Notes under the pieces: generated by a model
Told to the model about the DNA's origin: nothing
Databases searched by the model: none
What the model saw: only the letters and a program-made list of their open reading frames with translations
Translations under genes and position numbers: made by a program
From: JAPUDQ01 sp964462335
GTDB lineage: Bacteria > Patescibacteriota > Saccharimonadia > Saccharimonadales > Saccharimonadaceae
Direction: 5' to 3'
Assembly: GCA_964462335.1 (NCBI GenBank)
Contig: CAYWYG010000005.1
Coordinates: forward strand, 1 to 43,636
Length of the DNA stretch: 43,636 nucleotides
Part shown: positions 7,503 to 15,173 of the stretch, one piece after another
How the letters are laid out: each line of letters begins with the position of its first letter
How positions within the stretch are numbered: the first letter of the stretch is position 1

Positions 7503-9552
7503 CGAACTCATCGATCTGCTCAATCGCTACAGCTATGAATATCATGTGCTCGATACGCCGTCGGTTGATGATGCAGTGTACGATGGACTCTATGGTGAAT
7601 TAAAATCTATCGAAGCTGGCCATCCTGAACTTGTGCGATCCGATAGTCCGTCACAGCGTGTGGGCAATGAGCTTCTCGGCGGGTTTAAGAAAATCCAGCA
7701 CAGTTCGCGTATGCTCAGCCTCAATGATGTATTTGATCGTAGTGAGGTTGAGGCCTGGGTGAAACGGATGGATAAATTACTGCCGGGCACGCGCCATGAG
7801 TTTTTTGCCGATATCAAGATGGACGGTTTGGCCTGTGCGCTGATCTATGAGGACGGGCTGCTCGTACAAGGTATCACGCGCGGTGATAGTTTTGTCGGCG
7901 AAGATATCACTACCAACGTCCGCACTATTCGCAACATTCCACTCCACCTCCAGCTTTTTCAAGGACGGACCTTGAAAAAGGATGAAATATTGTATGATAT
8001 GTTTTTAGCAGGACGCACTGAAATCCGCGGTGAAATTGTCATGTTAAAGGACGATTTCACTCGGCTCAATGAGCGCCAACGCGCCAAAGGCAAGCCCGAG
8101 TTTGCCAATCCGCGTAATCTCGCGGCAGGTACGATGCGCCAGCTTGACCCAGCACTCGTCGCCGCTCGTCCGTTGACATTTGTCGCCTACGACCTGCTAC
8201 GGGATGATCCGCGCGATGTCTCGACCAACATGTTTGCCTATGAAGCTATCTCGGCGCTGGGTATTCGGCGTAACATGCAAGCCAGTGTCTTTGATGATCT
8301 CGACGGCGTCATGCATTTTGTCGATGAGTGGGAACAGAAGCGACATGAATTACCGTTCAACACTGACGGACTCGTCATCAAAGTAAACGATCGCGCACAG
8401 TTCGCTGAGCTTGGCGTCGTCGGCAAGCAGCCACGTGGTGCAGTCGCCTACAAATACGCTGCTGAGCAGGCGACGACTGTCGTGAAAGACATCGTGATAT
8501 CGATCGGTCGGACGGGTGCGGCGACACCGGTTGCTGTGTTTGACCCTGTGCACGTCGCGGGCACGACCGTGCAACATGCGAGTCTGCATAATGCTGACGA
8601 GATCGCGCGTCTCGATGTGCGCCGTGGTGATACGGTCGTCATCTTCAAAGCGGGCGATATCATCCCACAGGTCGAGTCAGTTATCAGGGAGCTACGACCT
8701 GAACGTACCGTGCCGATCGACTACCAAGCCGAGCTGGCGCGACAGTATCCGGAGCTCAAATTTGAACGGCCTGAGGGTGAAGTGGTCTACCGTGTCCGTG
8801 GTCTGACCGGTCCGATTATCCTCAAGCGTGCGCTCCAACATTTTGCGAGCAAAGGTGCGCTCGATATCGATACGCTGGGCGAGAAAAATGTCGAAGCGCT
8901 TGTCGACGCAGGGCTAGTGAATGATCTCGCCGATATCTACACGCTGACGAAAGAGCAACTGCTTACGCTTGATCGTTTCGCTGATATCTCGGCGCAAAAA
9001 CTCATCGATGCGATTGCTGAGAAAAAGTCGCCGCCGCTCGAGCGCTTCGTCTATGGTCTCGGTATCCGTCATGTCGGTGTGCAAACAGCCATCGACCTCG
9101 TCGCAAAATTGCACGAAAACAAATCTGTTAAAGGATCTTCCTTTAACAGAGGAGATTTTTTGCAATTTTTGCGAGAGGCAACGATTGATGAGCTGAAATC
9201 GGTCGAGGGAGTCGGTGAAGTTGTCGCGGAATCAATCCTGGGTTGGTGTGCCGATGAAGACAATCAGAAATTACTGATGAAGATGAAATCACTAGGGGTA
9301 GAACCGCACTATGAGGCGAAATCAGGCAAACTGGCTGGGCAAAGTTTTGTCATCACTGGTACGCTCGAAAGTATGGGGCGTGACGAGGCGGCAGACCGCA
9401 TCCGTGCACTTGGCGGAACATTCCAGAGCAGCGTCGGCAAAGACACGACCTACCTTGTCGCTGGTGCCAACGTCGGCGCGAGCAAGCTCAAAAAAGCTGA
9501 AAAACTAGGAACAAAGATTATAGGGGAGCAAGAACTACTGAATCTTTTATGA
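7465..9552 (+). CDS. ligA: NAD-dependent DNA ligase without zinc-finger cysteines
   Basis: A 695-residue ligase that seals nicks in replication and repair. The order is Ia domain, adenylation domain with KMDG (nucleophile Lys118), OB fold, degenerate zinc finger, helix-hairpin-helix domain and a C-terminal BRCT (about 622-695). The region where LigA normally has four zinc cysteines (about residues 410-460) contains none, although flanking family text such as LQHFASKGALDIDTLGEKN is kept. Two in-frame insertions are built from palindromic DNA: one after IRNIPL (about residues 162-180) and one in the helix-hairpin-helix domain (about 552-566). The ATG lies inside the upstream membrane gene. The stop overlaps the next ATG (ATGA). 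Confidence 0.95.
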   Translation: MPLPSNDPAKRYSELIDLLNRYSYEYHVLDTPSVDDAVYDGLYGELKSIEAGHPELVRSDSPSQRVGNELLGGFKKIQHSSRMLSLNDVFDRSEVEAWVKRMDKLLPGTRHEFFADIKMDGLACALIYEDGLLVQGITRGDSFVGEDITTNVRTIRNIPLHLQLFQGRTLKKDEILYDMFLAGRTEIRGEIVMLKDDFTRLNERQRAKGKPEFANPRNLAAGTMRQLDPALVAARPLTFVAYDLLRDDPRDVSTNMFAYEAISALGIRRNMQASVFDDLDGVMHFVDEWEQKRHELPFNTDGLVIKVNDRAQFAELGVVGKQPRGAVAYKYAAEQATTVVKDIVISIGRTGAATPVAVFDPVHVAGTTVQHASLHNADEIARLDVRRGDTVVIFKAGDIIPQVESVIRELRPERTVPIDYQAELARQYPELKFERPEGEVVYRVRGLTGPIILKRALQHFASKGALDIDTLGEKNVEALVDAGLVNDLADIYTLTKEQLLTLDRFADISAQKLIDAIAEKKSPPLERFVYGLGIRHVGVQTAIDLVAKLHENKSVKGSSFNRGDFLQFLREATIDELKSVEGVGEVVAESILGWCADEDNQKLLMKMKSLGVEPHYEAKSGKLAGQSFVITGTLESMGRDEAADRIRALGGTFQSSVGKDTTYLVAGANVGASKLKKAEKLGTKIIGEQELLNLL
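7954..7980. repeat. Palindrome inside ligA, copy 1
   Basis: Perfect 11-bp arms CTTTTTCAAGG and CCTTGAAAAAG enclose ACGGA. Its core CAAGGACGGACCTTG is the reverse complement (14 of 15) of a core in pheT at 38642-38656. It is translated in frame as FQGRTLK in a segment extra to ordinary LigA. Confidence 0.75.
9103..9172. repeat. Long palindrome inside ligA, copy 2
   Basis: The inner arms CTGTTAAAGGA (9125-9135) and TCCTTTAACAG (9139-9149) are perfect around a 3-nt loop. The outer arms GCAAAATTGCA (9103-9113) and TGCAATTTTTGC (9161-9172) pair with one bulge. It is translated in frame as VKGSSFN within a segment longer than usual for LigA. Confidence 0.75.
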
Positions 9553-9917
9553 ATATCCTAAAATATTTTCTGAATATACCATGGAGTTGTCTAATGATGT
9601 GTGCTGGTCTTGTGTCTTTGCCGCGTAAGATAGAGTTACGCTCAAATGCGCTTATGATATATGTACAAAGTTTTTGGTGGCGTGGCGTAAAACACGGTGT
9701 ACGTGCAATGACGCTGGGCAACGTGGTATTACTCAGTTCTATGATTGAAAAAAATGATATAGAGCATGAGCTAATACACGTCGAGCAGCATATGAGGAAA
9801 TCACTCATCCATCCCTTTTTGTCGTTGCTTGAACAATTACGCTATGGTCATGGACTAGAAAATAAGTACGAAAAAGAAGCGTATATCCGAGCAGGCAATA
9901 AGTATAAGGAAATATAA
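9549..9917 (+). CDS. Small HExxH metalloprotease-like protein
   Basis: A 122-residue protein starting in a 4-base ATGA overlap with ligA. It has a possible zinc motif HELIHVEQ (near residues 75-82; HExxH with a following Gln), as in minimal gluzincin-like and DUF4157-type folds, then FLSLLEQLRYGH and an E-rich KYEKEAYIRAG segment whose glutamate could be a third ligand. An N-terminal hydrophobic stretch near residues 6-24 could be a membrane anchor. Only the HExxH motif supports protease activity; substrate and role are unknown. It may also be an inactive scaffold. It is translationally coupled to ligA. Confidence 0.65.
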   Translation: MNILKYFLNIPWSCLMMCAGLVSLPRKIELRSNALMIYVQSFWWRGVKHGVRAMTLGNVVLLSSMIEKNDIEHELIHVEQHMRKSLIHPFLSLLEQLRYGHGLENKYEKEAYIRAGNKYKEI

Positions 9918-9924
9918 ATGGTAT

Positions 9925-10770
9925 ATGCATATGTCACGATCTAGTAATACTGAGCTACCGTCCGAGCAAGAGCTACTTGATATATTGGCGCTGGAGTCGC
10001 CTCGGAGGGCGGTGAAGTTTGATTTTGTTGAGCGCAATATAGGTATGTTTGATGTCTACATGGATGTGGCTGACGATGTGTCGTGGGTACGTAGTTACCG
10101 TGATATGTCGATGGGTGAATTTGTCGCGCAGCGTGATGCGACGACGGAGGAGCTGGTGTATAAAGTTCTACATGGCCAATTATCTCGTTCGCAGCTCGAT
10201 AGGTTATATCGCAATCTTTGTACTGGTCGTATAACAAGCGGTGTGCGCGGCGCACGCAGGGCAGACGCGGCGTTTGTGTTTGGCTCGCCGAGTGATGCGC
10301 GGGTGAAATTAGCAATTGAATGTTACTTCCGCAATGCCACGAAAAAAATAATCCTGAGCGGTAAAGGTCCGCATTATCGCGACCACGATGAGACGGAGGC
10401 TGATCGTATGAAGCGCGTTGCGATGGCGGCTGGCGTGCCCGAGCAGGCCATCATCATCGAAAATGAGTCGGTGACATTACCCGACAATGTGAAGCGAACA
10501 CTCGATATGTTTGATCGGATAAATTGGCATCCGCGCGATCTCATCGTTATCGCGACAACGGTGATCATGGCGCGAGCGTACATGGAATGGTATAAATTTA
10601 GCCCGTGGGATATCGAGATCCACATGATGAGTCCGAAGCCGACCGATCCTGATATGACCGAAGATGGCTGGTTTCGTACCGAACGAGGAGCCCGTATCGT
10701 GCTCAACGAATATGCGAAGATCATCGGCGAGCACAAGATGGATCTACTGCAGAAGGATACATATGCCTGA
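9925..10770 (+). CDS. DUF218 (YdcF-like) domain protein
   Basis: A 281-residue soluble protein. The DUF218/YdcF fold occupies roughly residues 110-270: AAFVFGSP, then KKIILSGKGPHYRDHDETEADRM, then a conserved glutamate in IIIENES and SVTLPDNVKRT. This family has a Rossmann-like fold, and E. coli YdcF binds S-adenosylmethionine, but no reaction is established. The N-terminal 100 residues are not recognised. The start could also be the ATG six bases later (9931). It ends in an 8-base overlap with the next gene. Confidence 0.8.
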   Translation: MHMSRSSNTELPSEQELLDILALESPRRAVKFDFVERNIGMFDVYMDVADDVSWVRSYRDMSMGEFVAQRDATTEELVYKVLHGQLSRSQLDRLYRNLCTGRITSGVRGARRADAAFVFGSPSDARVKLAIECYFRNATKKIILSGKGPHYRDHDETEADRMKRVAMAAGVPEQAIIIENESVTLPDNVKRTLDMFDRINWHPRDLIVIATTVIMARAYMEWYKFSPWDIEIHMMSPKPTDPDMTEDGWFRTERGARIVLNEYAKIIGEHKMDLLQKDTYA

Positions 10771-11008
10771 GCGCGACCAGATATCCCCACGGCCAGATAT
10801 ACCCCTCGGACGGTACCGACATTATAAAGGTGGGGAATATGAAGTGATCGCGCTGGCGTGCGACGAGGCGACGCATGAATGGTTAGTGGTCTATCGGGCA
10901 CTGTATGATACTGGCGACATGCCGGATACGTGGTGTCGAATAGTCGATGACTTCCTCGGATGTGTTATTGTCGATGGAAAATCAGTTCCGCGCTTCGAGA
11001 AAAAATAA
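10763..11008 (+). CDS. DUF1653 domain protein
   Basis: An 81-residue protein of the DUF1653 family: LGRYRHYKGGEYEVIALACDE, an ETHEWLVVYRALY-like core, and WCRIVDDFLG near the end are the family features. The start at 10763 is preferred because an AGAAGGA Shine-Dalgarno sequence lies upstream and the family begins shortly before the RYRHYKG motif. It overlaps the DUF218 gene by 8 bases. Function is unknown; small standalone DUF1653 proteins are common in many phyla. Confidence 0.88.
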   Translation: MPERDQISPRPDIPLGRYRHYKGGEYEVIALACDEATHEWLVVYRALYDTGDMPDTWCRIVDDFLGCVIVDGKSVPRFEKK

Positions 11009-11057
11009 GTTGATCGATACGGAACAAATACAATTTTTTTTCTGAGTAATAGGCTTG

Positions 11058-11375
11058 TTACGCCCCGTTGACCAAACTCAGCTGGTAGCTGACTTCTTCG
11101 GGTTGTGGCAGGTTGCCAGACCACATCATGGGTATGGTATCGTCGTCCATGACAATAAGTACGCTAGGAAATTGTGAGAGCGCGTAAAATTCCTTGACCG
11201 CGAGTCCATCTCCCCGAGAAGGGTCGAGATACACAACTTGAGTCTCCCCAGGAGTGAGTGTGTCGACGCGCGTGCCAAAGTCGATAAGTATTTTTTCCGT
11301 TTGTGATGTACCGTCACCAAAGATGTAGATAGCAGCTCCTTCGCGGTCGGGTATGTGAGTGAATTCTAGTGCCAT
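11058..11375 (-). CDS. Hypothetical protein, possibly thioredoxin-fold
   Basis: I do not recognise this 105-residue protein with certainty. The second half (YALSQFPSVLIVMDDD, then MWSGNLPQPEEVSYQL) has the beta-strand, cis-Pro-like and C-terminal helix pattern of thioredoxin-fold proteins, but no CxxC pair is present. The start is well fixed: TATACT at 11388-11383 on the minus strand leaves exactly seven bases before the ATG, a leaderless arrangement. It stands alone between converging DUF1653 and the diverging-side intergenic DNA. Confidence 0.65.
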   Translation of the reverse strand: MALEFTHIPDREGAAIYIFGDGTSQTEKILIDFGTRVDTLTPGETQVVYLDPSRGDGLAVKEFYALSQFPSVLIVMDDDTIPMMWSGNLPQPEEVSYQLSLVNGA

Positions 11376-11382
11376 GTAAGAC

Positions 11383-11388
11383 AGTATA
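11383..11388 (-). promoter_or_regulatory. -10 box for a leaderless gene
   Basis: TATACT on the minus strand, seven bases before the ATG at 11375. Transcription should start at or next to the start codon. Confidence 0.6.
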
Positions 11389-11523
11389 ACCCGCTACATC
11401 ACAAAATAAAACCTACGCGCAATGGTCTGGTTTTCTGATATCATAAGGGCTATGAAATCTTCGTCTAAGCGATTGTATTGTTTTCTGCTGCCTGTGATGG
11501 TTGTACGTACTGCCGCGAGCGCA

Positions 11524-11557
11524 GACAACAAAACACCCCTGATTACTCGGGGGTGTT
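11524..11557 (-). terminator. Terminator of the RRM gene
   Basis: On the minus strand arms AACACCCC and GGGGTGTT (plus-strand 11532-11539 and 11550-11557) are followed by TTTGTTGT. It lies about 20 bases after the RRM stop codon. Confidence 0.8.
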
Positions 11558-11576
11558 GTCGTTCGACAGCTAGTAA

Positions 11577-11870
<294 letters not shown>

Positions 11871-12092
11871 GTATATTTCCTCTTACGTTACTGCTTCAGT
11901 CGACCTATCGTAATCGGAAACCCTATACGCTACTTCTGAAACTGCACTAATTTAAGCACATCCTGAGAAAAAAAGCGAGCATAACTATTAAGGGAAGGGC
12001 ACACCCTTCCTGACCGGATTGCGAATTTACTTCGCAATCCGGCACGCCATCACCTAAAGGCTTCGCTCACGCTCGCTTATATGATGTGGTGC
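11871..12092. other. Non-coding DNA with a branched fold at 11973-12078
   Basis: Upstream of the RRM gene no further gene is seen. A closing stem AAGCGAGC (11973-11980)/GCTCGCTT (12071-12078) encloses a 7-bp hairpin GGAAGGG/CCCTTCC (11993-11999/12004-12010) and a 12-bp hairpin CCGGATTGCGAA/TTCGCAATCCGG (12014-12025/12031-12042). This forms a multi-branch element of unknown role, either structured RNA or a repeat. Confidence 0.5.
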
Positions 12093-12249
12093 TTGCACTC
12101 ATTTTTATAAGGTGGCATAATGCTTATTGTTAGCTGATGCGCTACGGGTTTGGCGTTGTCTGATAAAACAAATACCGATATAAAACAAAAAACCCGGGTG
12201 GGCGCGCACCAGCTCACGACCATAACACTTCTCGTCGAGAGGTGTTTTT
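12093..12249 (+). ncRNA. Candidate small RNA with promoter and terminator
   Basis: A promoter-like pair TTGCAC (12093-12098), 17 bp, CATAAT (12116-12121) precedes about 120 bases without a usable reading frame. These end in a good terminator: ACACTTCTC (12225-12233), loop GTC, GAGAGGTGT (12237-12245) and a T run. The expected transcript is about 12128-12249. It does not contain the conserved SRP RNA, 6S or tmRNA motifs I would expect to recognise. Confidence 0.35.
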
Positions 12250-12251
12250 GG

Positions 12252-12346
12252 TATACTATCTTCCGTACACGGGGCATTAGTTCATTTGGCCTCCCGAGCC
12301 TCTACGGCGAGTAGTTTTATCCCGCAGGTAAGCGCTCTAGCCAAAT
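12252..12346 (+). pseudogene. Broken 5' copy of tRNA-Ala with its own -10 box
   Basis: Bases 12265-12290 match 12396-12421 in 25 of 26 positions, namely the six upstream bases and the first 20 of the intact tRNA-Ala. The copy then diverges, and 12332-12346 (GCGCTCTAGCCAAAT) is the exact reverse complement of the tRNA's next stretch at 12415-12429. The fragment can thus form a hairpin but not a tRNA. An extended -10 (TGGTATACT, hexamer 12252-12257) precedes it. Confidence 0.7.
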
Positions 12347-12401
12347 ATTCACATGCACGTGTATTTAGTGCTAGAATACGAGTCATATTTACACGGTACA
12401 C

Positions 12402-12478
12402 GGGGCATTAGCTCATTTGGCTAGAGCGCTTCCATGGCATGGAAGAGGTGATCGGTTCGAATCCGATATGCTCCACCA
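12402..12478 (+). tRNA. tRNA-Ala (GGC)
   Basis: The acceptor stem GGGGCAT/ATGCTCC carries the G3-U70 wobble that defines alanine identity. The anticodon loop ATGGCAT has GGC. The T loop is TTCGAAT, the discriminator is A73 and CCA is encoded. An extended -10 (TGCTAGAAT, hexamer 12372-12377) lies upstream. Confidence 0.95.
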
Positions 12479-12493
12479 TTACATCGCTTATGT

Positions 12494-12530
12494 AGGAGCG
12501 TCCGCCAGCCGGCGGAAGATGATCGGTTCT
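12494..12530 (+). pseudogene. Degenerate internal fragment of tRNA-Ala
   Basis: GGAGCG, then TCCGCC-AGCC-GGCGGA, then AGATGATCGGTTC parallels the tRNA-Ala text GAGCG, anticodon arm, AGAGGTGATCGGTTC just upstream. The anticodon arm is replaced by a GC palindrome. It lies 16 bases after the intact tRNA. Confidence 0.45.
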
Positions 12531-12557
12531 ATAAAATCTGTTTCCGTCACGATAAAT

Positions 12558-12584
12558 AGTCGGTTTCGGTAAACCGACTTTTTT
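12558..12584 (+). terminator. Terminator downstream of tRNA-Ala
   Basis: Arms AGTCGGTTT (12558-12566) and AAACCGACT (12571-12579) around CGGT, followed by a T run. Confidence 0.85.
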
Positions 12585-12603
12585 CGTATACTGGAGAGTG
12601 TAT

Positions 12604-13899
12604 ATGCTTAAGTTTATCGTTGAGCGGATATTGCAACACTATGTCACGCGATATCTCAAAAAACACAAACCGACACTTGTCGTTGTCGTCGGTAGTGTCG
12701 GCAAGACGAGCACAAAGATGGCGATCGCCACGGTGCTAGGCGAAAAGCTTCGTGTTCGCACCCATGATGGCAATCACAATACACCGCTAAGTGCACCGCT
12801 TGCAATGATGGGTGTTGAATATCCAGATGATCCAAAGTCGATACGACAGTGGCGCGCAGTGTTTGCGGCGGCACGTTTACGTATACGCCAACCGAAAGAT
12901 GCAGATGTGATCGTACAAGAGCTCGCAACCGATCGTCCGGGTGAAATCCCGCAGTTTGCCCGCTATTTGCGTCCGGATATCGCTGTCGTCACGGCTGTTG
13001 GACTAGAGCATATGGAATTTTTTAAAAAGCTCGATGCGGTCGCCAAAGAGGAGCTCTCCATCGCAAAAGTGTCCAAGCTGACTATCGTGAATCGCGATGA
13101 TATCGATCAGCGATACGCAAAGTATGCTGATACACATGCGATCACGACCTATGGAACCAGTGACGCGGCTGAATATAGGATACATATCGAGTTTGGTATA
13201 CAGCTTGAGGGTGTCACGGGTGATTTTATATCACCAGACTGGGAGCCGTTTACGGTCAATCTCCAAGTAGTTGGCGAGCATAACGTAAAAGCGGTTGCTG
13301 CGGCAGGAGCGGTAGGTGCCAAATTGGGCTTGAGTGCTGAACAAATTGCGGTTGGTATGGCGAAGGTAAGGCCTATACCAGGCCGGATGAACCGACTACG
13401 TGGGCTTGAGGGTTCGACGATTATTGATGATAGCTACAACTCCAGCCCGATGGCCGTTGCGGCTGCGCTCAAGACACTCTATTCCATTGAGGTTTCACAG
13501 CGAATCGCGGTGCTTGGCTCTATGAATGAATTTGGCGAGTTGTCGCCTCGTGCGCATGAAGCGGTAGGGGCTCTTTGCAACCCCGCCAAGCTAGATTGGG
13601 TCGTGACGGTAGGTCGTGATGCAGCCAATTATTTGGCACCTGCCGCACAGAAAAAAGGCTGCCAAGTGCGAGCATTTGGCAGTCCGTTTGAAGCGGGAGG
13701 GTTTGTCCACTCGGTCATCAAACCCGGTGCTCTTATTCTCGTAAAAGGCTCTCAAAACGGCGTGTTTACGGAGGAGGTGACCAAGATGTTACTCCACGAT
13801 ATCAACGATGAGAATCAGCTTGTGCGACAGGATCCAAAATGGATGGCGATAAAGGAAGCGGCGTTTGATCGTTCCAACGGCTCAAGTGAAGATGTGTAG
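12604..13899 (+). CDS. murF: MurF-like UDP-MurNAc-tripeptide:D-Ala-D-Ala ligase
   Basis: A 431-residue Mur ligase. The ATP loop GSVGKTSTK (about residues 30-38) lies in the central domain, with ELATDRPGEIPQFARYLRPDIAVVTAV typical of MurF next to it, and the C-terminal domain begins around IPGRMNRLRG, followed by the signature DDSYNSSP and VLGSMNEFG. MurF adds D-Ala-D-Ala to the peptidoglycan precursor in the cytosol. The N-terminal substrate domain is much shorter than in E. coli MurF (452 aa in total), so the exact peptide acceptor is uncertain. The start is set at the ATG at 12604. A TATACT box (12587-12592) ends only 11 bases upstream, so the leader is very short; an alternative GTG lies six bases earlier. 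Confidence 0.88.
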   Translation: MLKFIVERILQHYVTRYLKKHKPTLVVVVGSVGKTSTKMAIATVLGEKLRVRTHDGNHNTPLSAPLAMMGVEYPDDPKSIRQWRAVFAAARLRIRQPKDADVIVQELATDRPGEIPQFARYLRPDIAVVTAVGLEHMEFFKKLDAVAKEELSIAKVSKLTIVNRDDIDQRYAKYADTHAITTYGTSDAAEYRIHIEFGIQLEGVTGDFISPDWEPFTVNLQVVGEHNVKAVAAAGAVGAKLGLSAEQIAVGMAKVRPIPGRMNRLRGLEGSTIIDDSYNSSPMAVAAALKTLYSIEVSQRIAVLGSMNEFGELSPRAHEAVGALCNPAKLDWVVTVGRDAANYLAPAAQKKGCQVRAFGSPFEAGGFVHSVIKPGALILVKGSQNGVFTEEVTKMLLHDINDENQLVRQDPKWMAIKEAAFDRSNGSSEDV

Positions 13900-13980
13900 A
13901 TACGGTGACGGCGACGTGCGCTTCTTCTCAGGATATGCTACGATAAACATAATTAATTCGTACAAGGAGCGAGAATCACT

Positions 13981-15102
13981 ATGCAGCCAGAACAAACGCC
14001 AACCGTAACTCCCCCTACGGTATCGCCGCCAGATAACCAACCGACACCGATTGCGACACCTGACGCCCCGATGAATAGTGGGTTTTTCCCAAAAAAATCA
14101 TCGAAAAAGAAATTGATCATTGCTGGGGCTGTGGCGGTCGTCTTGCTTGGTGGCGGTGCGGCAGGCGCGATGTGGTGGACGAGCCCTCAAAAAACATTTG
14201 ACGATATGATGTCGAGCTATGAGCTACCGACTTCAGCACGGGTTAAAGGCACAATGGACATCACGCCGTCTAGCGGCATGCCCGTGACTGTTGGTTTCAC
14301 GACAAAGTTTGCCGATGGTCGATCCAATAGTGATTTGTCACTCAAGATGGATGCTGGTGCGATGAAACTTGATTTTACTGGTGCCTTCGCAACGGGTGAC
14401 AACAAGAGTCTATATTTCAAAGTCAATGATATTCGCAAAACAGTCGAGTCACTTGCCGGTAGCAATACATGGATGGTCGAAGAAACGTACGGGGAAATCA
14501 TCAACAAAGTTGACGGCAAATGGGTCGAAGTAACTGAATCAGACATGAAAGATGCATCAAAAGATTCAGGTACTGACTTCGGATGTGTATCTGACGCATT
14601 AGTGAAGATCACGAAAGATACTACATATGTCAAAGATGCCTATGCGATTTACGAAAAAAACAAGTACATGTCACTCAAAGAAACAATTGGTAGTGAGAGT
14701 GTCGATGGGCGCGACTCCCACCACTTTATGGTTGCGGTAGACAAGGCCAAGATGGATGCATTTAACAAAGCGATGGAAAAATCAAAGATCGCTGTTGACC
14801 TGAAAAAATGCATGACTGCGTCTGACGACACTGCTGCGTTTGATGCTACAGAGTCGACGTCACCAAAGCTGGAAATCTGGGCAGACAAATGGTCGCACAA
14901 ATTAACAAAGATCGTCATGACACAGGATCAAGAAGGCACGACGGTTAAATTAACAGCCACGTTTGATTATGCGAAGCAAACCGTATCGACACCAAAGGCT
15001 GATACACAGTTCAAAGATCTCATGGAATTGATGGGCGGTAGTGGCGGCTCATTTATGCAGACGACAGATGATGCTTCCGGCATCGATCTTACCCAAATCT
15101 AA
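13981..15102 (+). CDS. Membrane-anchored extracytoplasmic protein
   Basis: I do not recognise this 373-residue protein. The first about 30 residues are Pro/Thr-rich and cytosolic, a basic KKSSKKK stretch precedes one transmembrane helix (about residues 45-66, Gly/Ala/Val-rich), and about 300 residues lie outside. The external part has alternating strands (MDITPSSG, TTKFADGRSNSDLSLKM, KLDFTGAFATG) resembling LolA/LppX-like lipoprotein folds, and two cysteines that could form a disulfide. An AAGGAG Shine-Dalgarno sequence precedes the ATG. It is followed by a terminator, so it probably ends the murF unit or is monocistronic. Confidence 0.75.
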   Translation: MQPEQTPTVTPPTVSPPDNQPTPIATPDAPMNSGFFPKKSSKKKLIIAGAVAVVLLGGGAAGAMWWTSPQKTFDDMMSSYELPTSARVKGTMDITPSSGMPVTVGFTTKFADGRSNSDLSLKMDAGAMKLDFTGAFATGDNKSLYFKVNDIRKTVESLAGSNTWMVEETYGEIINKVDGKWVEVTESDMKDASKDSGTDFGCVSDALVKITKDTTYVKDAYAIYEKNKYMSLKETIGSESVDGRDSHHFMVAVDKAKMDAFNKAMEKSKIAVDLKKCMTASDDTAAFDATESTSPKLEIWADKWSHKLTKIVMTQDQEGTTVKLTATFDYAKQTVSTPKADTQFKDLMELMGGSGGSFMQTTDDASGIDLTQI

Positions 15103-15123
15103 CAACGCGTTAGTGGACTATAC

Positions 15124-15156
15124 GATGCGGCGCTCTCGCGCCGTATCTGTTTTTTT
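15124..15156 (+). terminator. Terminator before leuS
   Basis: Arms GATGCGGCGC (15124-15133) and GCGCCGTATC (15138-15147) around TCTC, one G-U pair, followed by TGTTTTTTT. Confidence 0.85.
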
Positions 15157-15173
15157 GGTACACTTTCTATTAT

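Noticed and set aside
10664..10762. Longer N-terminus for the DUF1653 gene
   Set aside because: It would overlap about 100 bases of the DUF218 gene; the ATG at 10763 has a ribosome binding site and fits the family start.
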